The position numbers and the translations under genes are program-made. From NCBI GenBank assembly GCA_017656385.1, contig JACDNX010000004.1:1-64000 (forward strand): 64,000 nt of DNA, read 5' to 3'. The notes beneath the pieces were generated by a model. That model saw only the letters and a list, made by a program, of their open reading frames with translations, was not told the DNA's origin and searched no databases. This DNA is from Thermodesulfobacterium sp. Its GTDB lineage: Bacteria; Desulfobacterota; Thermodesulfobacteria; Thermodesulfobacteriales; Thermodesulfobacteriaceae. Shown here piece by piece: positions 44,623 through 55,292 of this stretch (position 1 is its first letter; each line of letters starts with the position of its first letter).

Positions 44623-46014
44623 TTAAGATCCTACAAATTGGTAAAGTTGTTCTAATTTTTCTTTCAAAAATTCTATGTTAGTAACCAGTTTTTCTCCTTT
44701 AGGAGTGTATCCTTCTATTATAATATCATTCAAAAATTCTAAGCTTCTTTTTTTTGCCTCTTCAAAGTTATTTCCGTAAATTATAGCTAAGGCTAAATTA
44801 GGATCAAACTGTGTAGGGATAGTATATGGTTGATCTTGAGGTACATGTGTTCTTACAGTAAGCCAAGGCTTAGGAGTCCATTTAAATCTGGTAATAGTTC
44901 CGCTTAAAGGAAGAAAACCTCTCTGGGTATCCTCAGCAATAAGCCTCAGTTCAATGCTCACTCCTTTAAAAGTAATATCTTCTTGAGAATATTTTAATTT
45001 TTCACCAAAAGCAACTCTTATTTGCTCTTTTATCAGGTTAACTTGTTTATTCTTTACAAAAGAAATTTTAGCAGAAATTTCATTTTCTACCTGAATTCTT
45101 GTATTAACCTCCATAAGAAAATACTTTCCTTCAGGAGTGATTAGCCACTCCCATGTTCCCACACTATCATATTTGAAGTATTTAGCCAGTTTTAGAGAAT
45201 AATTAATAATATTTGCTTCTGCCTCTCTACAATCAAAAGCATACTTACTTTCTTTATTAAATCCCGGTGCAATTTCTATTCTTTTCTGTTTGGAAATGCT
45301 TTGGATAGTGCAATTTCTTGTTCCAAAATGCACATACTCTCCGTGCTTACTACCAAGAATTTGAACTTCTATATGTTGCAGAGTAGGGATTTTAGCTTCT
45401 ATAATTATACCTTCATCCCCAAAAAGCCTTTTAGCATAAGCTTTAATCTTTCTAAAAGTGGGGCGTAGTTCTTCCAGATCTTTCACTTCTGCAATTCCCA
45501 TTCCTCCACCACCAGCAACAGCTTTAACAAGAAGCGAAGGATTGTTAATTCCTTCAGAATTCAAGCTTTCATAAAGTTCTTCAGCCTTCAATTCTGCTTC
45601 AATTTCATTATAAATAGGCTCTGTAGTTCCAGGAATAACAGGTATTCCTAAATCCTTAGCTAATTTTTTTAAAAAAAGTTTATTCCCCAGATCTCTTATT
45701 GCTTCCCAAGAAGGACCTATAAAGATTAAAGGTCGTCCTCTTTTTACCACTCTTCTTGCAAATCTATAATTCTCTGAAAGGAAACCATATCCTGGATGGA
45801 TAGCTGTGCACTTAGCTTCATCAGCCACAGCCAGAAGATCGTTCATATCTTTATAATCAGAAATTCTATACTTTTTTTCTGCTAACCTAACATGAAGAGA
45901 ATCCTGATCTTCCTTAGTATAAACTACTACATAATCTATCCCCAAATCTTTACAAGCTTCCATTATTCTTAATGCAATTTCTCCTCTGTTTGCTATAAGG
46001 ACTCTTTCTTTCAT
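44623..46014 (-). CDS. accC: Biotin carboxylase subunit
   Basis: An ATP-grasp enzyme that carboxylates biotin. The 463-residue protein begins RVLIANRGEIALRIMEACKDLG. It has HPGYGFLSEN, a glycine loop AVAGGGGMGIAE (most family members have GGGGRGM), HIEVQILG, NCTIQSISKQKRIEIAPG and FLMEVNTRIQVEN with catalytic residues intact. The sequence is closer to pyruvate/acyl-CoA carboxylase types of sulfate reducers than to E. coli AccC. It stands between purA and the carboxyltransferase fusion. Confidence 0.92.
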   Translation of the reverse strand: MKERVLIANRGEIALRIMEACKDLGIDYVVVYTKEDQDSLHVRLAEKKYRISDYKDMNDLLAVADEAKCTAIHPGYGFLSENYRFARRVVKRGRPLIFIGPSWEAIRDLGNKLFLKKLAKDLGIPVIPGTTEPIYNEIEAELKAEELYESLNSEGINNPSLLVKAVAGGGGMGIAEVKDLEELRPTFRKIKAYAKRLFGDEGIIIEAKIPTLQHIEVQILGSKHGEYVHFGTRNCTIQSISKQKRIEIAPGFNKESKYAFDCREAEANIINYSLKLAKYFKYDSVGTWEWLITPEGKYFLMEVNTRIQVENEISAKISFVKNKQVNLIKEQIRVAFGEKLKYSQEDITFKGVSIELRLIAEDTQRGFLPLSGTITRFKWTPKPWLTVRTHVPQDQPYTIPTQFDPNLALAIIYGNNFEEAKKRSLEFLNDIIIEGYTPKGEKLVTNIEFLKEKLEQLYQFVGS

Positions 46015-46025
46015 GAAATTTTTAG

Positions 46026-47393
<1,368 letters not shown>

Positions 47394-48350
47394 TTAATTT
47401 ATTCTTCTTATTTTTGCCACAAAAAACCCTACTGCATGGACTTCATGAGTGTAATAGCGCTTGGTTAGTTTTAGTGAAGGATGATAAGGTTTACCCTCCC
47501 ATTCAGTTAAGCCTGGATGAAAGGGTAGGGGAGATTCCCACTCCACTATCTCTGCCTGTCTTTTCCTAAGTAAATAATCAACAACCTCTTCATTTTCCTT
47601 AGGATTGATGGTACACGTGCTATAAACTATTATTCCACCTGGTTCAACGAGATCAAAAGCCCTAACAAGCAGACCTTTTTGAATAGAAGGGAGATTAGCT
47701 CTGCCTGTTCCTTTTTGATAAAGAACTTCTCCCTCCAATCCTACTCTATATCTCCCTTCCCCTGTGCAGGGAGCATCTACTAAAACTTTATTAAAAGGAA
47801 TCCCAAAAGGAAATTGTTCACCTCTATATCTTGTGGTAATAGCACATGTTATTCCAAGCCTTTTAATATTGGAAACCAGTGCTGTTAATCGATCAATTCT
47901 CTTATCATTGGAAACAATTATTGCTCTATCCTCAGTTACCATAGCTATAAGACCGGTTTTCCCTCCAGGAGCTGCACACATATCTAGAATTAATTCTCCA
48001 GGTTTAGGATCAAGAGCAATAACTGGTAAACTGCTTGAAAGGGTCATAGAATGAATAAGACCTAAACTATATTCCTCAAGATTACCCAAGGAAATTTCTT
48101 CGTTATTGATAACTCTATAAAAATAAGAAATTTCTCTAACTTCCTCAAATTCAACTCTCCTTTTTCTGAGAATATTTAGTAAATATTCCTGTTCATCTTT
48201 AGTTGAAGCTTTGAGGGTATTTATCCTGAAGTATTGAGGCATAGGAGTTTTTAAATAAGAAAGAAAACTTTCATAATCGGGAATTAAGTTTTCATACTTA
48301 CTAAAATACTCTTCGTAGTGGAAAAGACGATTATTGTTCCTTTTTCCCAT
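47394..48350 (-). CDS. RsmB/NOP family RNA cytosine-C5 methyltransferase
   Basis: The 318-residue protein has the SAM-binding LDMCAAPGGKTGLIA and both catalytic cysteines: Cys in DAPCTGEGR and Cys in YSTCTINPKENE. The N-terminal segment (YFRINTLKAS) is the short RNA-binding part of archaeal-type NSUN/NOP2 enzymes. The C-terminal PUA-like domain of RsmF/NOP2 relatives is missing. Target RNA is unknown (rRNA or tRNA m5C). It overlaps the HAD gene start-to-end by 20 bp. Confidence 0.88.
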   Translation of the reverse strand: MGKRNNNRLFHYEEYFSKYENLIPDYESFLSYLKTPMPQYFRINTLKASTKDEQEYLLNILRKRRVEFEEVREISYFYRVINNEEISLGNLEEYSLGLIHSMTLSSSLPVIALDPKPGELILDMCAAPGGKTGLIAMVTEDRAIIVSNDKRIDRLTALVSNIKRLGITCAITTRYRGEQFPFGIPFNKVLVDAPCTGEGRYRVGLEGEVLYQKGTGRANLPSIQKGLLVRAFDLVEPGGIIVYSTCTINPKENEEVVDYLLRKRQAEIVEWESPLPFHPGLTEWEGKPYHPSLKLTKRYYTHEVHAVGFFVAKIRRIN

Positions 48351-48990
48351 TTAATAAAATCTCTTGAAGTTCTTTGTGATTTTTTACAATAAGATCTGCT
48401 AAACTAAGGTGTTGTTCTGAAAGGGTTGTGGTTATTCCTATACAAAAAAGTTTTGCATTCTTAGCAGACATAACCCCTGCTGGAGAATTTTCAACTACCA
48501 AAGCTTCTTTGTTCTTTATCTTAAAAGTTTCCAGAGCCCTCAAGTAAGGATCTGGATTGGGTTTTCTCTTTTCTATTTTATCTCCTGTAATTATCAATGA
48601 AAAATAAGGTAAAAGTTCTTTTGGAAAAACTTCATTAAAAATCTCACTATGAGAACTTGTAACCAATGCAATTTTCTTTTTTTCTTTTTTTAAATTTTTT
48701 AGTAAGTCTGGCACTTCAGGAAAAGGTTTTACCAATTTGGCGTATTTACTTTTAAAAATGCTCTTTTGAATTTTAAAAATTTTCTCAAAAAAATCAGGTG
48801 TAGGTTTAACTCCCTTTTTGAGAAACATATCTTTTGCAGTATCAAGCTCTATAGCCCCTTCGTGAAGATATATTTCTTTTTCTTCAAATTTCAAACCAAA
48901 CTGAGAAAAAGCTTCAATCCAAGCTTTAGCATGATAGGGCATACTATCTAAAATTACTCCGTCTAAATCAAAAAAAAGATAATCTTTCAC
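48331..48990 (-). CDS. HAD family phosphatase, beta-phosphoglucomutase-like
   Basis: The 219-residue haloacid dehalogenase-type hydrolase has motif I FFDLDGVILDSM (nucleophile Asp8), motif II VTSSH, lysine in KRKPNPDPYL and motif IV VVENSPAGVMSAKNA. Its helical cap is of the C1 type, as in phosphoglucomutases and phosphoglycolate phosphatases. The substrate cannot be told. It overlaps the methyltransferase gene by 20 bp and lies 4 bp after the DUF167 gene. Confidence 0.85.
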   Translation of the reverse strand: MKDYLFFDLDGVILDSMPYHAKAWIEAFSQFGLKFEEKEIYLHEGAIELDTAKDMFLKKGVKPTPDFFEKIFKIQKSIFKSKYAKLVKPFPEVPDLLKNLKKEKKKIALVTSSHSEIFNEVFPKELLPYFSLIITGDKIEKRKPNPDPYLRALETFKIKNKEALVVENSPAGVMSAKNAKLFCIGITTTLSEQHLSLADLIVKNHKELQEILLNGKKEQ

Positions 48991-48994
48991 AGCT

Positions 48995-49270
48995 CTAACC
49001 TTTTTTCAGTGCATTTTTAATTAATTCTATACCTTCTTTTTCTAAAATTCCTTCTACTTTTACAAGTTTCTTTCTTGATGTTTTACCTTTTAAAATTTTT
49101 ATCTGGTTTTGGGAGACATTTAAAATTTTTCCCAAAAAACGACAAAGGCTTTCATTAGCTTTATTTTTCTCTGGTTTTGCTTTTAAAGATATTTCAAGAT
49201 AATTAGGCTCTTTAAACATAAGAATTTTGTCTTTTGAAGAACCTGGTTTAACTTTTAACTCTAAAAGCAT
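48995..49270 (-). CDS. DUF167 (YggU) family protein
   Basis: The 91-residue protein matches DUF167: VKPGSSKDKI, then KAKPEKNKANESLCRFLGKIL and IKILKGKTSRKKLVKVEG. The molecular role of the family is not established. It overlaps the end of the yggT gene by 1 bp. The yggT-yggU pairing is conserved in many bacteria. Confidence 0.9.
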   Translation of the reverse strand: MLLELKVKPGSSKDKILMFKEPNYLEISLKAKPEKNKANESLCRFLGKILNVSQNQIKILKGKTSRKKLVKVEGILEKEGIELIKNALKKG

Positions 49271-49551
49271 CAGAACATTAAAAAGGTTATCATAAGACGA
49301 TGAAGTAGGTTTTGAATAACAAATATAATAAAAATTACAATAGCTGGGGTTATATCAATTCCTGCAATCGGAGGGATAATTCTACGAAGAGGAGCTAATA
49401 CTGGTTCTGTCACTCTGTAGAGAAATCTAACCACAGGATGATATGGATAAGGATTTACCCAAGATATTATTGCACGAGCTATAATAATCCATACATAAAT
49501 AGTTAAAAAAAGATCTACTAACTGAATAAATGCCCTTAAGATAATATCCAT
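49270..49551 (-). CDS. YggT family membrane protein
   Basis: The 93-residue protein has two hydrophobic helices flanking the family motif VNPYPYHPVVRFLYRVTEPVL and APLRRIIPPIAGIDITP. It is an integral membrane protein; in cyanobacteria and chloroplasts relatives are linked to cell or organelle division and osmotic tolerance. It stands between phoH and DUF167. Confidence 0.92.
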   Translation of the reverse strand: MDIILRAFIQLVDLFLTIYVWIIIARAIISWVNPYPYHPVVRFLYRVTEPVLAPLRRIIPPIAGIDITPAIVIFIIFVIQNLLHRLMITFLMF

Positions 49552-49554
49552 TTT

Positions 49555-50544
49555 TTAAGTATTAAAGGTTTTTCCTTTGCTTTCGTAAGCTTCTATAATT
49601 TTTTGCACTATAGGATGTCTCACTACATCTTTTTTGGTAAAATATACAAAAGTAATCCCTCTAATGCCTTCCAGTATTTCTATAGCCTCAAGCAAACCTG
49701 ATTTTTTAGGATCTGGAAGGTCTATTTGAGTTATATCTCCAGTAATTACAGCTTTGGAGCTCTGTCCCAATCTGGTAAGAAACATTTTCATCTGTTCTGA
49801 GGTTGTATTTTGTGCTTCATCAAGGATAATGAAGGCTTCATTTAGAGTTCTTCCTCTCATAAAGGCAAGCGGAGCTATTTCTATAACTCCTTTTTGGAAA
49901 AGTCTCATTACTTTATCAAAAGAAAGCATATCATAAAGCGCATCATAAAGAGGTCTCAGATAAGGATTTACTTTTTCTGCAATATCACCTGGAAGGAATC
50001 CGAGTTTTTCTCCTGCTTCAACAGCTGGTCTTACCAAAATTATTCTATTTATTTCTCCTTTCATAAGATAAGATACTGCCATAGCTACAGCAAGATAGGT
50101 TTTTCCTGTTCCAGCAGGACCTATTCCAAAAACCACTTCAGATTTCCTTATAGCTTCTATGTACTTTTTTTGAGTAACTCCCTTAGGAGTTATCACTTTT
50201 CTTCCTGAGGTTACAAATATAGTATCTAAGAATATATCTTTTAATCTTGCTTGCGGATTTTCTAAAATAATTCGTGATGCATATTCTACATCTGAAGGAT
50301 AAAGGTTATAACCTGATTTCACAAGAGAATATAATTCTTCTATAGCTTTTTCTGCAAGTTCAGAATCTATGGGCTCTCCAGTTATAAACACATGATTACC
50401 TTTAAGAGTTAATTGAACTCTGAAATAATTCTCCAAAATCTTAAAGTGCGCTCCTCTTTCACCATAAAGAGATCGTAAAACAGGATATTCTTCAAAAACA
50501 AGCTCTTTGGTAATAATTTCATCTTTTACATTTTCCAAATTCAT
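49555..50544 (-). CDS. PhoH family ATPase
   Basis: The P-loop ATPase has Walker A GIGPAGTGKTYLAVA, RPAVEAGEKLGFLPGD, FIILDEAQNTT (Walker B) and ITGDITQIDLP, typical of PhoH/PhoL proteins, which combine with RNA-binding segments. The start is taken as ATG 50544 with GAGGTGA upstream; the GTG one codon before it is possible. Length is about 329 residues. It heads the minus-strand run phoH-yggT-DUF167-HAD-rsmB. Confidence 0.93.
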   Translation of the reverse strand: MNLENVKDEIITKELVFEEYPVLRSLYGERGAHFKILENYFRVQLTLKGNHVFITGEPIDSELAEKAIEELYSLVKSGYNLYPSDVEYASRIILENPQARLKDIFLDTIFVTSGRKVITPKGVTQKKYIEAIRKSEVVFGIGPAGTGKTYLAVAMAVSYLMKGEINRIILVRPAVEAGEKLGFLPGDIAEKVNPYLRPLYDALYDMLSFDKVMRLFQKGVIEIAPLAFMRGRTLNEAFIILDEAQNTTSEQMKMFLTRLGQSSKAVITGDITQIDLPDPKKSGLLEAIEILEGIRGITFVYFTKKDVVRHPIVQKIIEAYESKGKTFNT

Positions 50545-50649
50545 CACTATTTTTCACCTCATTTACAAATTATTTAACTTTTCAGGCTATTTAAATAATA
50601 GATGAATTTATAATAATTTCAAGAGGAACAGTTTTTTAATTAAACCAGT

Positions 50650-50677
50650 TTGACAAAAAGTGAGTTGGGATTAAAAT
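50650..50677 (+). promoter_or_regulatory. Probable promoter of the Mrp-flavodoxin-ferredoxin-regulator operon
   Basis: TTGACA (50650-50655), a 16-base spacer and TAAAAT (50672-50677). It lies inside a possible 5' extension of the Mrp reading frame. This and the strong ribosome-binding site further on show that translation starts at 50731, not here. Confidence 0.6.
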
Positions 50678-50730
50678 ACTCAAGCTGTAAATCAGAAACA
50701 AATTTTTATTTTTCTGAGGAGGTGAGTTTA

Positions 50731-51897
50731 ATGATTAAAAAAGAAAAAAGTTTTATTATGGAACAACAGGATAAAAAATTAAGAGAACAACTCTCTAAGA
50801 TAAAACATAAAATTCTCGTTATGTCTGGGAAAGGAGGGGTAGGAAAAAGCACTGTTGCAGTTAATGTGGCAGTAGGGCTTTCTTTACAGGACCTTATGGT
50901 AGGTCTTCTTGATGTGGATCTTCATGGGCCTAATGTCCCTAAAATGCTCGGTGCAAGAGATCTAAAACTTTCAAGGAAACCTGACGGAAGACTGGGAGCT
51001 ATTAAATATTCTCCCAATCTCAAGTTTCTTTCCATTGAACCCTTTCTTCCTTCAGAAGATACCGCTGTTATCTGGAGAGGACCTATTAAACATTCAGCTA
51101 TAAGACAGTTTATAGGGGACATTGATTGGGGAGAGCTTGATTATCTGGTTATTGATGCACCTCCTGGAACAGGAGATGAACCTTTGACAGTTGCTAAAAC
51201 TATGCCTGATGCCTACGCACTTGTAGTAACAACTCCTCAGGAAGTCTCTCTCATTGATGTTAAAAAAGCAATAAAGTTTTGTCAAAAAATAAAGCTGAGA
51301 ATTCTTGGTATAGTTGAAAATATGAGCGGTTTTATTTGCCCACACTGTGGAAAGCCTGTAGATATATTTAAAAAGGGAGGAGGGCAAAAACTGGCAGATG
51401 AATGGGGAGTGAGATTTTTAGGTCGCATTCCTATAGATCCACGAATAGTAGATACTGGAGATGCTGGAAAACCTCTAATAGCTGCCTATCCAGAAAGTAC
51501 AACAGCTAAAGCTTTTGAAGAACTGGTTAGAAATATCATTGTTGCAACAGAAGAAATGAAAAAAGATATCTTAGAAGAAAAATTTATGAGAATAGCTGTC
51601 CCCATAAGCTCTCCTTCTAAAATTGAATCTGATCCAGAAAAATTTGAACTTTTTGCAATCTACGATATAGAAAACAATAAAATTTTGGTAAAAGATGTAG
51701 TTAAAAAAGCTGAAAATCAAGGCTTAATTGACTTTCTAAAAGAACAAGTAGCTACTCATATTCTGCTTTTTGATCCTCCCAAAGATCTGGCAGACTATAT
51801 TTCTCAAAATGAAATAAAAATTTTAGTTACAGACACCTCAACTGAATCTCCAGATAATTTAATTGAAGACTTTTTAAAAGAAAGACAACTACATTAA
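50731..51897 (+). CDS. Mrp/NBP35 family ATPase fused to a NifX/NifB-type C-terminal domain
   Basis: A P-loop iron-sulfur carrier or scaffold. The N-terminal part shows VMSGKGGVGKSTVAVN (deviant Walker A), DVDLHGPNVPKMLG, DAPPGTGDEPL and the cluster-binding CPHCGK. The C-terminal about 105 residues (MRIAVPISSPSKIESDPEKFELFAIYD in parts) resemble the dinitrogenase iron-molybdenum cofactor family (NifX/NifB-C-like). The start at 50731 is set by GAGGAGGTGAG at about 50716. It is the first gene of an operon with a flavodoxin-like protein, a ferredoxin and a sigma-54 activator. Confidence 0.88.
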   Translation: MIKKEKSFIMEQQDKKLREQLSKIKHKILVMSGKGGVGKSTVAVNVAVGLSLQDLMVGLLDVDLHGPNVPKMLGARDLKLSRKPDGRLGAIKYSPNLKFLSIEPFLPSEDTAVIWRGPIKHSAIRQFIGDIDWGELDYLVIDAPPGTGDEPLTVAKTMPDAYALVVTTPQEVSLIDVKKAIKFCQKIKLRILGIVENMSGFICPHCGKPVDIFKKGGGQKLADEWGVRFLGRIPIDPRIVDTGDAGKPLIAAYPESTTAKAFEELVRNIIVATEEMKKDILEEKFMRIAVPISSPSKIESDPEKFELFAIYDIENNKILVKDVVKKAENQGLIDFLKEQVATHILLFDPPKDLADYISQNEIKILVTDTSTESPDNLIEDFLKERQLH

Positions 51898-51906
51898 TTA
51901 TGGTAG

Positions 51907-52323
51907 ATGGATATCTATTACTTTACCTACACGGGAACCTCCAAAAAAATAGCAGAGTGGTTAAGTAAAAAATTAAATATAAGACCAAAAGAAATAAAAA
52001 CCTATAAATTACCTTATTTAATATGGCTTTTTCTTTCTTTTTTCCCCTATTTACCTTTTAAAGCTACTTTTGATCCCCCTTCTAATAAAACTATAATTCT
52101 TTGTTTTCCTAAATGGACTTTCAACTGTCCCCCTGTAACATACTTTTTAAAAAAAGTACATTATGAAAAACTTTTTTTAGTAATAAGCTACAAAGGTTGG
52201 GGAGAAAAACTTTACTACCGTTTATATTACAAACTTACCTATAAAAAAACAAAAGAAATAAAAATAATTTTTATAAAGAAAAAACTTTGGGAAGCTGGGA
52301 TTTTTCCTGAAATAGAATTTTAA
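51907..52323 (+). CDS. Small flavodoxin-like protein
   Basis: The 138-residue protein begins YYFTYTGTSKKIAEWLSKKL. This fits the N-terminal strand and FMN phosphate-binding loop (TxTGxT/S) of flavodoxins. A later strand, TIILCFPKWTFNCPPVTYFL, fits the second loop. The rest is lysine-rich and divergent. It is only 9 bp after the Mrp gene and 78 bp before a ferredoxin gene, so an electron-transfer role is likely. The family call rests on the loop and strand pattern. Confidence 0.55.
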   Translation: MDIYYFTYTGTSKKIAEWLSKKLNIRPKEIKTYKLPYLIWLFLSFFPYLPFKATFDPPSNKTIILCFPKWTFNCPPVTYFLKKVHYEKLFLVISYKGWGEKLYYRLYYKLTYKKTKEIKIIFIKKKLWEAGIFPEIEF

Positions 52324-52347
52324 AAATTTGTTTAGTAAATTACTTAA

Positions 52348-52599
<252 letters not shown>

Positions 52600-52604
52600 G
52601 CAGT

Positions 52605-54128
52605 ATGAAAATTTCTTCTCAGGAACAATTAAAAAGAAAAACAAAAGAACTTACTGCACTCTTTGAAATTAGCAGAATATTAAGTTCTTCTTTTGACCTA
52701 AAAAATAATCTTTACAGAGCTTTAAAGACTATTTCAGAAATTCTTGATATGCAAAGAGCAACCATTACTCTTTATGACCACGACACAAATACTCTCCAAA
52801 TTGCTGTAGCTTACGGATTGACAGATGAGCAGATAGCAAAAGGAAAATATAGTGTAGGGGAAGGAATAGTTGGAAGGGTTTTTCAAACAGGAGAACCCAT
52901 AATAGTTCCTAATATAGGAAAAGAACCTCTTTTTCTAAATAGAACAGGTGCAAGAATTAAAAAGGACAACATATCTTTTCTCTGTGTGCCTTTAAAAATA
53001 GGAGACGAAGTGTTGGGAGTTTTTTCTGTTGACAGAATTTTTAGCAGTGAGATTGATTTGAAAGAAGATATAAGGGTGCTTAACATAATTGCCACACTTA
53101 TTACTCAGTATTTAAAGCTTTATCAGTTATTTAACAGAGAAAAAACAGAAAGAGAAAAATTAACTTTAGAACTTAAAAAGAGATACAGTTTGCGAAATGT
53201 AATAGGAATTTCAGATAAGATGCAAGAGGTTTTTAAAACTGCCTTAAAAGCTGCCAAAACTAAAGCCACTATTTTACTCACAGGGGAGTCAGGCACAGGA
53301 AAGGAGCTTATTGCTAAGGCCATTCATTTTGAAAGTGATAGAAGTAAAGGCCCTTTTATAGCCATAAATTGTGCAGCCATTCCTGAAAATTTACTTGAAG
53401 CAGAACTTTTTGGATATGAAAAAGGTGCCTTTACAGGAGCTTTGATTTCAAAACCCGGTAAATTTGAGTTAGCAAATGGAGGAACTATTTTCTTAGATGA
53501 AATAGGGGATCTGCCTCTTCATTTACAGGCAAAGCTTTTAAGAGTGATTCAGGATAAAACCTTTGAAAGGATAGGGGGAACTAAGTCTATAAAAGTAGAT
53601 ATAAGAATTATTGCAGCAACCAATAAGGATCTTGAGGAGATGGTTAAAGATGGCAGTTTTAGAGAAGATCTTTATTTTAGATTAAATGTAATTCCTATCT
53701 ACCTTCCTCCTTTAAGAGAAAGGAAGGAAGACATTCCCCTTTTAATTGACCACTTCCTTAAAAAGTTTAACGAAGAATATGGCAAAAACATAAATATAAC
53801 TAAAGAAGCCATGGAGAAACTTGTAAACTATTCTTGGCCCGGGAATGTAAGGGAACTGGAAAATACCATAGAAAGACTGGTAATTCTTGCTGAGGGAAAT
53901 GAAATTACCTTGAATGATCTTCCTTTCTACATAAGACAGGAAGATGATACCAGAATAACATGTGTAAAACTTAAAGAGACTCTTCCTTCTCAACTTGAAC
54001 TTATTGAGAAAAAAGCCATAAAAGAGGCTTTAAAAGCCTGCAATTACAATCAAACAAAAGCTGCTAAAATGCTTGGATTAACTAAAAGACAGATTAATTA
54101 CAAGATTAAAAAATACGGATTAATGTAA
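52605..54128 (+). CDS. Sigma-54-dependent transcriptional activator with GAF domain (NifA-like layout)
   Basis: The 507-residue protein has a GAF sensor domain (about 20-170, [24 protein letters not shown]). The AAA+ activator domain follows (about 190-430): Walker A GESGTGKE at about 227-234, the sigma-54-contacting GAFTGA and Walker [11 protein letters not shown], then GNVRELEN. A Fis-type helix-turn-helix stands at the end ([24 protein letters not shown]). There is no receiver domain, so it is not phosphorylated like NtrC. It is encoded with redox proteins and 1.2 kb before glnA, whose upstream region carries a sigma-54-like promoter. Confidence 0.93.
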   Translation: MKISSQEQLKRKTKELTALFEISRILSSSFDLKNNLYRALKTISEILDMQRATITLYDHDTNTLQIAVAYGLTDEQIAKGKYSVGEGIVGRVFQTGEPIIVPNIGKEPLFLNRTGARIKKDNISFLCVPLKIGDEVLGVFSVDRIFSSEIDLKEDIRVLNIIATLITQYLKLYQLFNREKTEREKLTLELKKRYSLRNVIGISDKMQEVFKTALKAAKTKATILLTGESGTGKELIAKAIHFESDRSKGPFIAINCAAIPENLLEAELFGYEKGAFTGALISKPGKFELANGGTIFLDEIGDLPLHLQAKLLRVIQDKTFERIGGTKSIKVDIRIIAATNKDLEEMVKDGSFREDLYFRLNVIPIYLPPLRERKEDIPLLIDHFLKKFNEEYGKNINITKEAMEKLVNYSWPGNVRELENTIERLVILAEGNEITLNDLPFYIRQEDDTRITCVKLKETLPSQLELIEKKAIKEALKACNYNQTKAAKMLGLTKRQINYKIKKYGLM

Positions 54129-54237
54129 AACTAAAAAGATAAAATTTTTTTCTATATATTTCAAAGCAAAAAAGCTTTTTCTAATTCATCAGTATGTATT
54201 TATACCTTATATTTTGAAGGAAAATTTTTAATAAATT

Positions 54238-55002
54238 TCAAAGTTTGGGAAATGATGGTAATCTCCTTTTATGTTCACTTTTTTTTATTAGCTTTTCTAC
54301 ATATAAAACTCTTTCTAAAGGTATATTTAAATCTTCTGCTATCTTTTCCTTTTGCATTTTTAAGTCTACCAATCTATAGAGAATTTTATCAAGCAGATTG
54401 TATTCTATTCCTAATTCATCTTCATCTGTTTGTCCTGCCCATAAACCTGCAGTAGGTTTTTTTGAAATAATTTTCTCAGGTACTTCCAATATTTTAGCTA
54501 ATTCCCTTACTTCTGTTTTATATAAACTCAAAAGTGGAGCTATATCACTTGCTCCATCTCCCCACTTGGTAAAATATCCTACTAAAAATTCGGTTCTATT
54601 TGATGTCCCGAGAACGAAATAATTTTTAGCATTTGCAATTCCATAAAGAATAACCATTCTACTACGAACCATTAAATTGCCCTTGGCTAATTTATCTATT
54701 TTAAAATTTAAAGCTTTTTCAAATTCATCAACTATATTTTTAATACTTATAGTCTTATAGTATATTCCCAGATGTTTGCATACTAAAATAGCATCTTCCA
54801 GTTCCTTATTTTGATAATATGGCATTATTATTCCTAAAACTTTTTTTTTACCTAAGGCTTTTACAGCAAGAGAAGCTGCGGTTGCGCTATCAATTCCACC
54901 ACTAATTCCTAAAACTACCCCACTGACTTTACTATTTTTTATTTTTTTTCTTATAAAATTAACGATTTTTTCAACTATAGCGTTATAATCAAGTTTTCGC
55001 AT
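54238..55002 (-). CDS. nadE: NAD+ synthase, ammonia-dependent type
   Basis: Makes NAD from deamido-NAD. The 254-residue protein has the ATP pyrophosphatase loop [58 protein letters not shown] and [13 protein letters not shown]. There is no N-terminal nitrilase (glutaminase) domain, so ammonia is the direct donor. It is divergent from glnA, with a 290-bp control region between them. Confidence 0.96.
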   Translation of the reverse strand: MRKLDYNAIVEKIVNFIRKKIKNSKVSGVVLGISGGIDSATAASLAVKALGKKKVLGIIMPYYQNKELEDAILVCKHLGIYYKTISIKNIVDEFEKALNFKIDKLAKGNLMVRSRMVILYGIANAKNYFVLGTSNRTEFLVGYFTKWGDGASDIAPLLSLYKTEVRELAKILEVPEKIISKKPTAGLWAGQTDEDELGIEYNLLDKILYRLVDLKMQKEKIAEDLNIPLERVLYVEKLIKKSEHKRRLPSFPKL

Positions 55003-55047
55003 AAATTTTTCCTATGATTATTTTAGCATTTTAAGAAATTTCTAAAA

Positions 55048-55076
55048 AATTTATTACAAATTTTATAAACTGTCAA
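55048..55076 (-). promoter_or_regulatory. Possible promoter of nadE
   Basis: On the minus strand a perfect TTGACA (55071-55076), a 17-base spacer and TAAATT (55048-55053). The -10 is weak. It lies 12 bases from the palindromic site shared with the glnA side. Confidence 0.4.
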
Positions 55077-55087
55077 ATTTATGTGTT

Positions 55088-55123
55088 GATACAAATTTGT
55101 ATTTAAAATAACAATTTTGTATC
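55088..55123. promoter_or_regulatory. Palindromic site in the nadE-glnA control region
   Basis: ATACAAATTTGTAT (55089-55102) is a perfect 14-base palindrome. Together with CAATTTTGTATC (55112-55123) it also forms a wider inverted repeat with 12-base arms (GATACAAATTTG at 55088-55099, one mismatch) around a 12-base spacer. The centre is about 65 bases upstream of the -24 element of the proposed sigma-54 promoter, a fitting distance for an activator site. Confidence 0.5.
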
Positions 55124-55166
55124 AAAAGTTTTATTTTAAACTCTTTTAACTTTCTATTTTGCAGTA

Positions 55167-55182
55167 TTGGCATAAATTTTGT
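55167..55182 (+). promoter_or_regulatory. Probable sigma-54 promoter of glnA
   Basis: TTGGCA, a 6-base gap and TTGT keep the fixed -24 GG / -12 TG spacing of sigma-54 promoters (consensus TTGGCAC, N5, TTGC). The -12 motif has T for C. It predicts transcription starting near 55193, about 100 bases before the glnA ATG. The same region shows no convincing -35/-10 pair for the main sigma factor on this strand. Confidence 0.5.
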
Positions 55183-55292
55183 TTAAGAGTTTTAAATAGC
55201 TAAAAATATTTAAAGCCCATAGATTAATAAATAGCTTTTTAAAGTATCAATTTGTGGTAAAATTTTTAAAAAACTTCAGGAGGAATTTCCTT

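Noticed and set aside
50650-50730. Longer start for the Mrp ATPase
   Set aside because: The extension overlaps a good -35/-10 promoter, and a strong Shine-Dalgarno sequence precedes ATG 50731.
54163-54180. Hairpin AAAGC/GCTTT followed by T residues, as a terminator after the sigma-54 activator gene
   Set aside because: Only five base pairs, mostly A-T; too weak to call in such AT-rich sequence.
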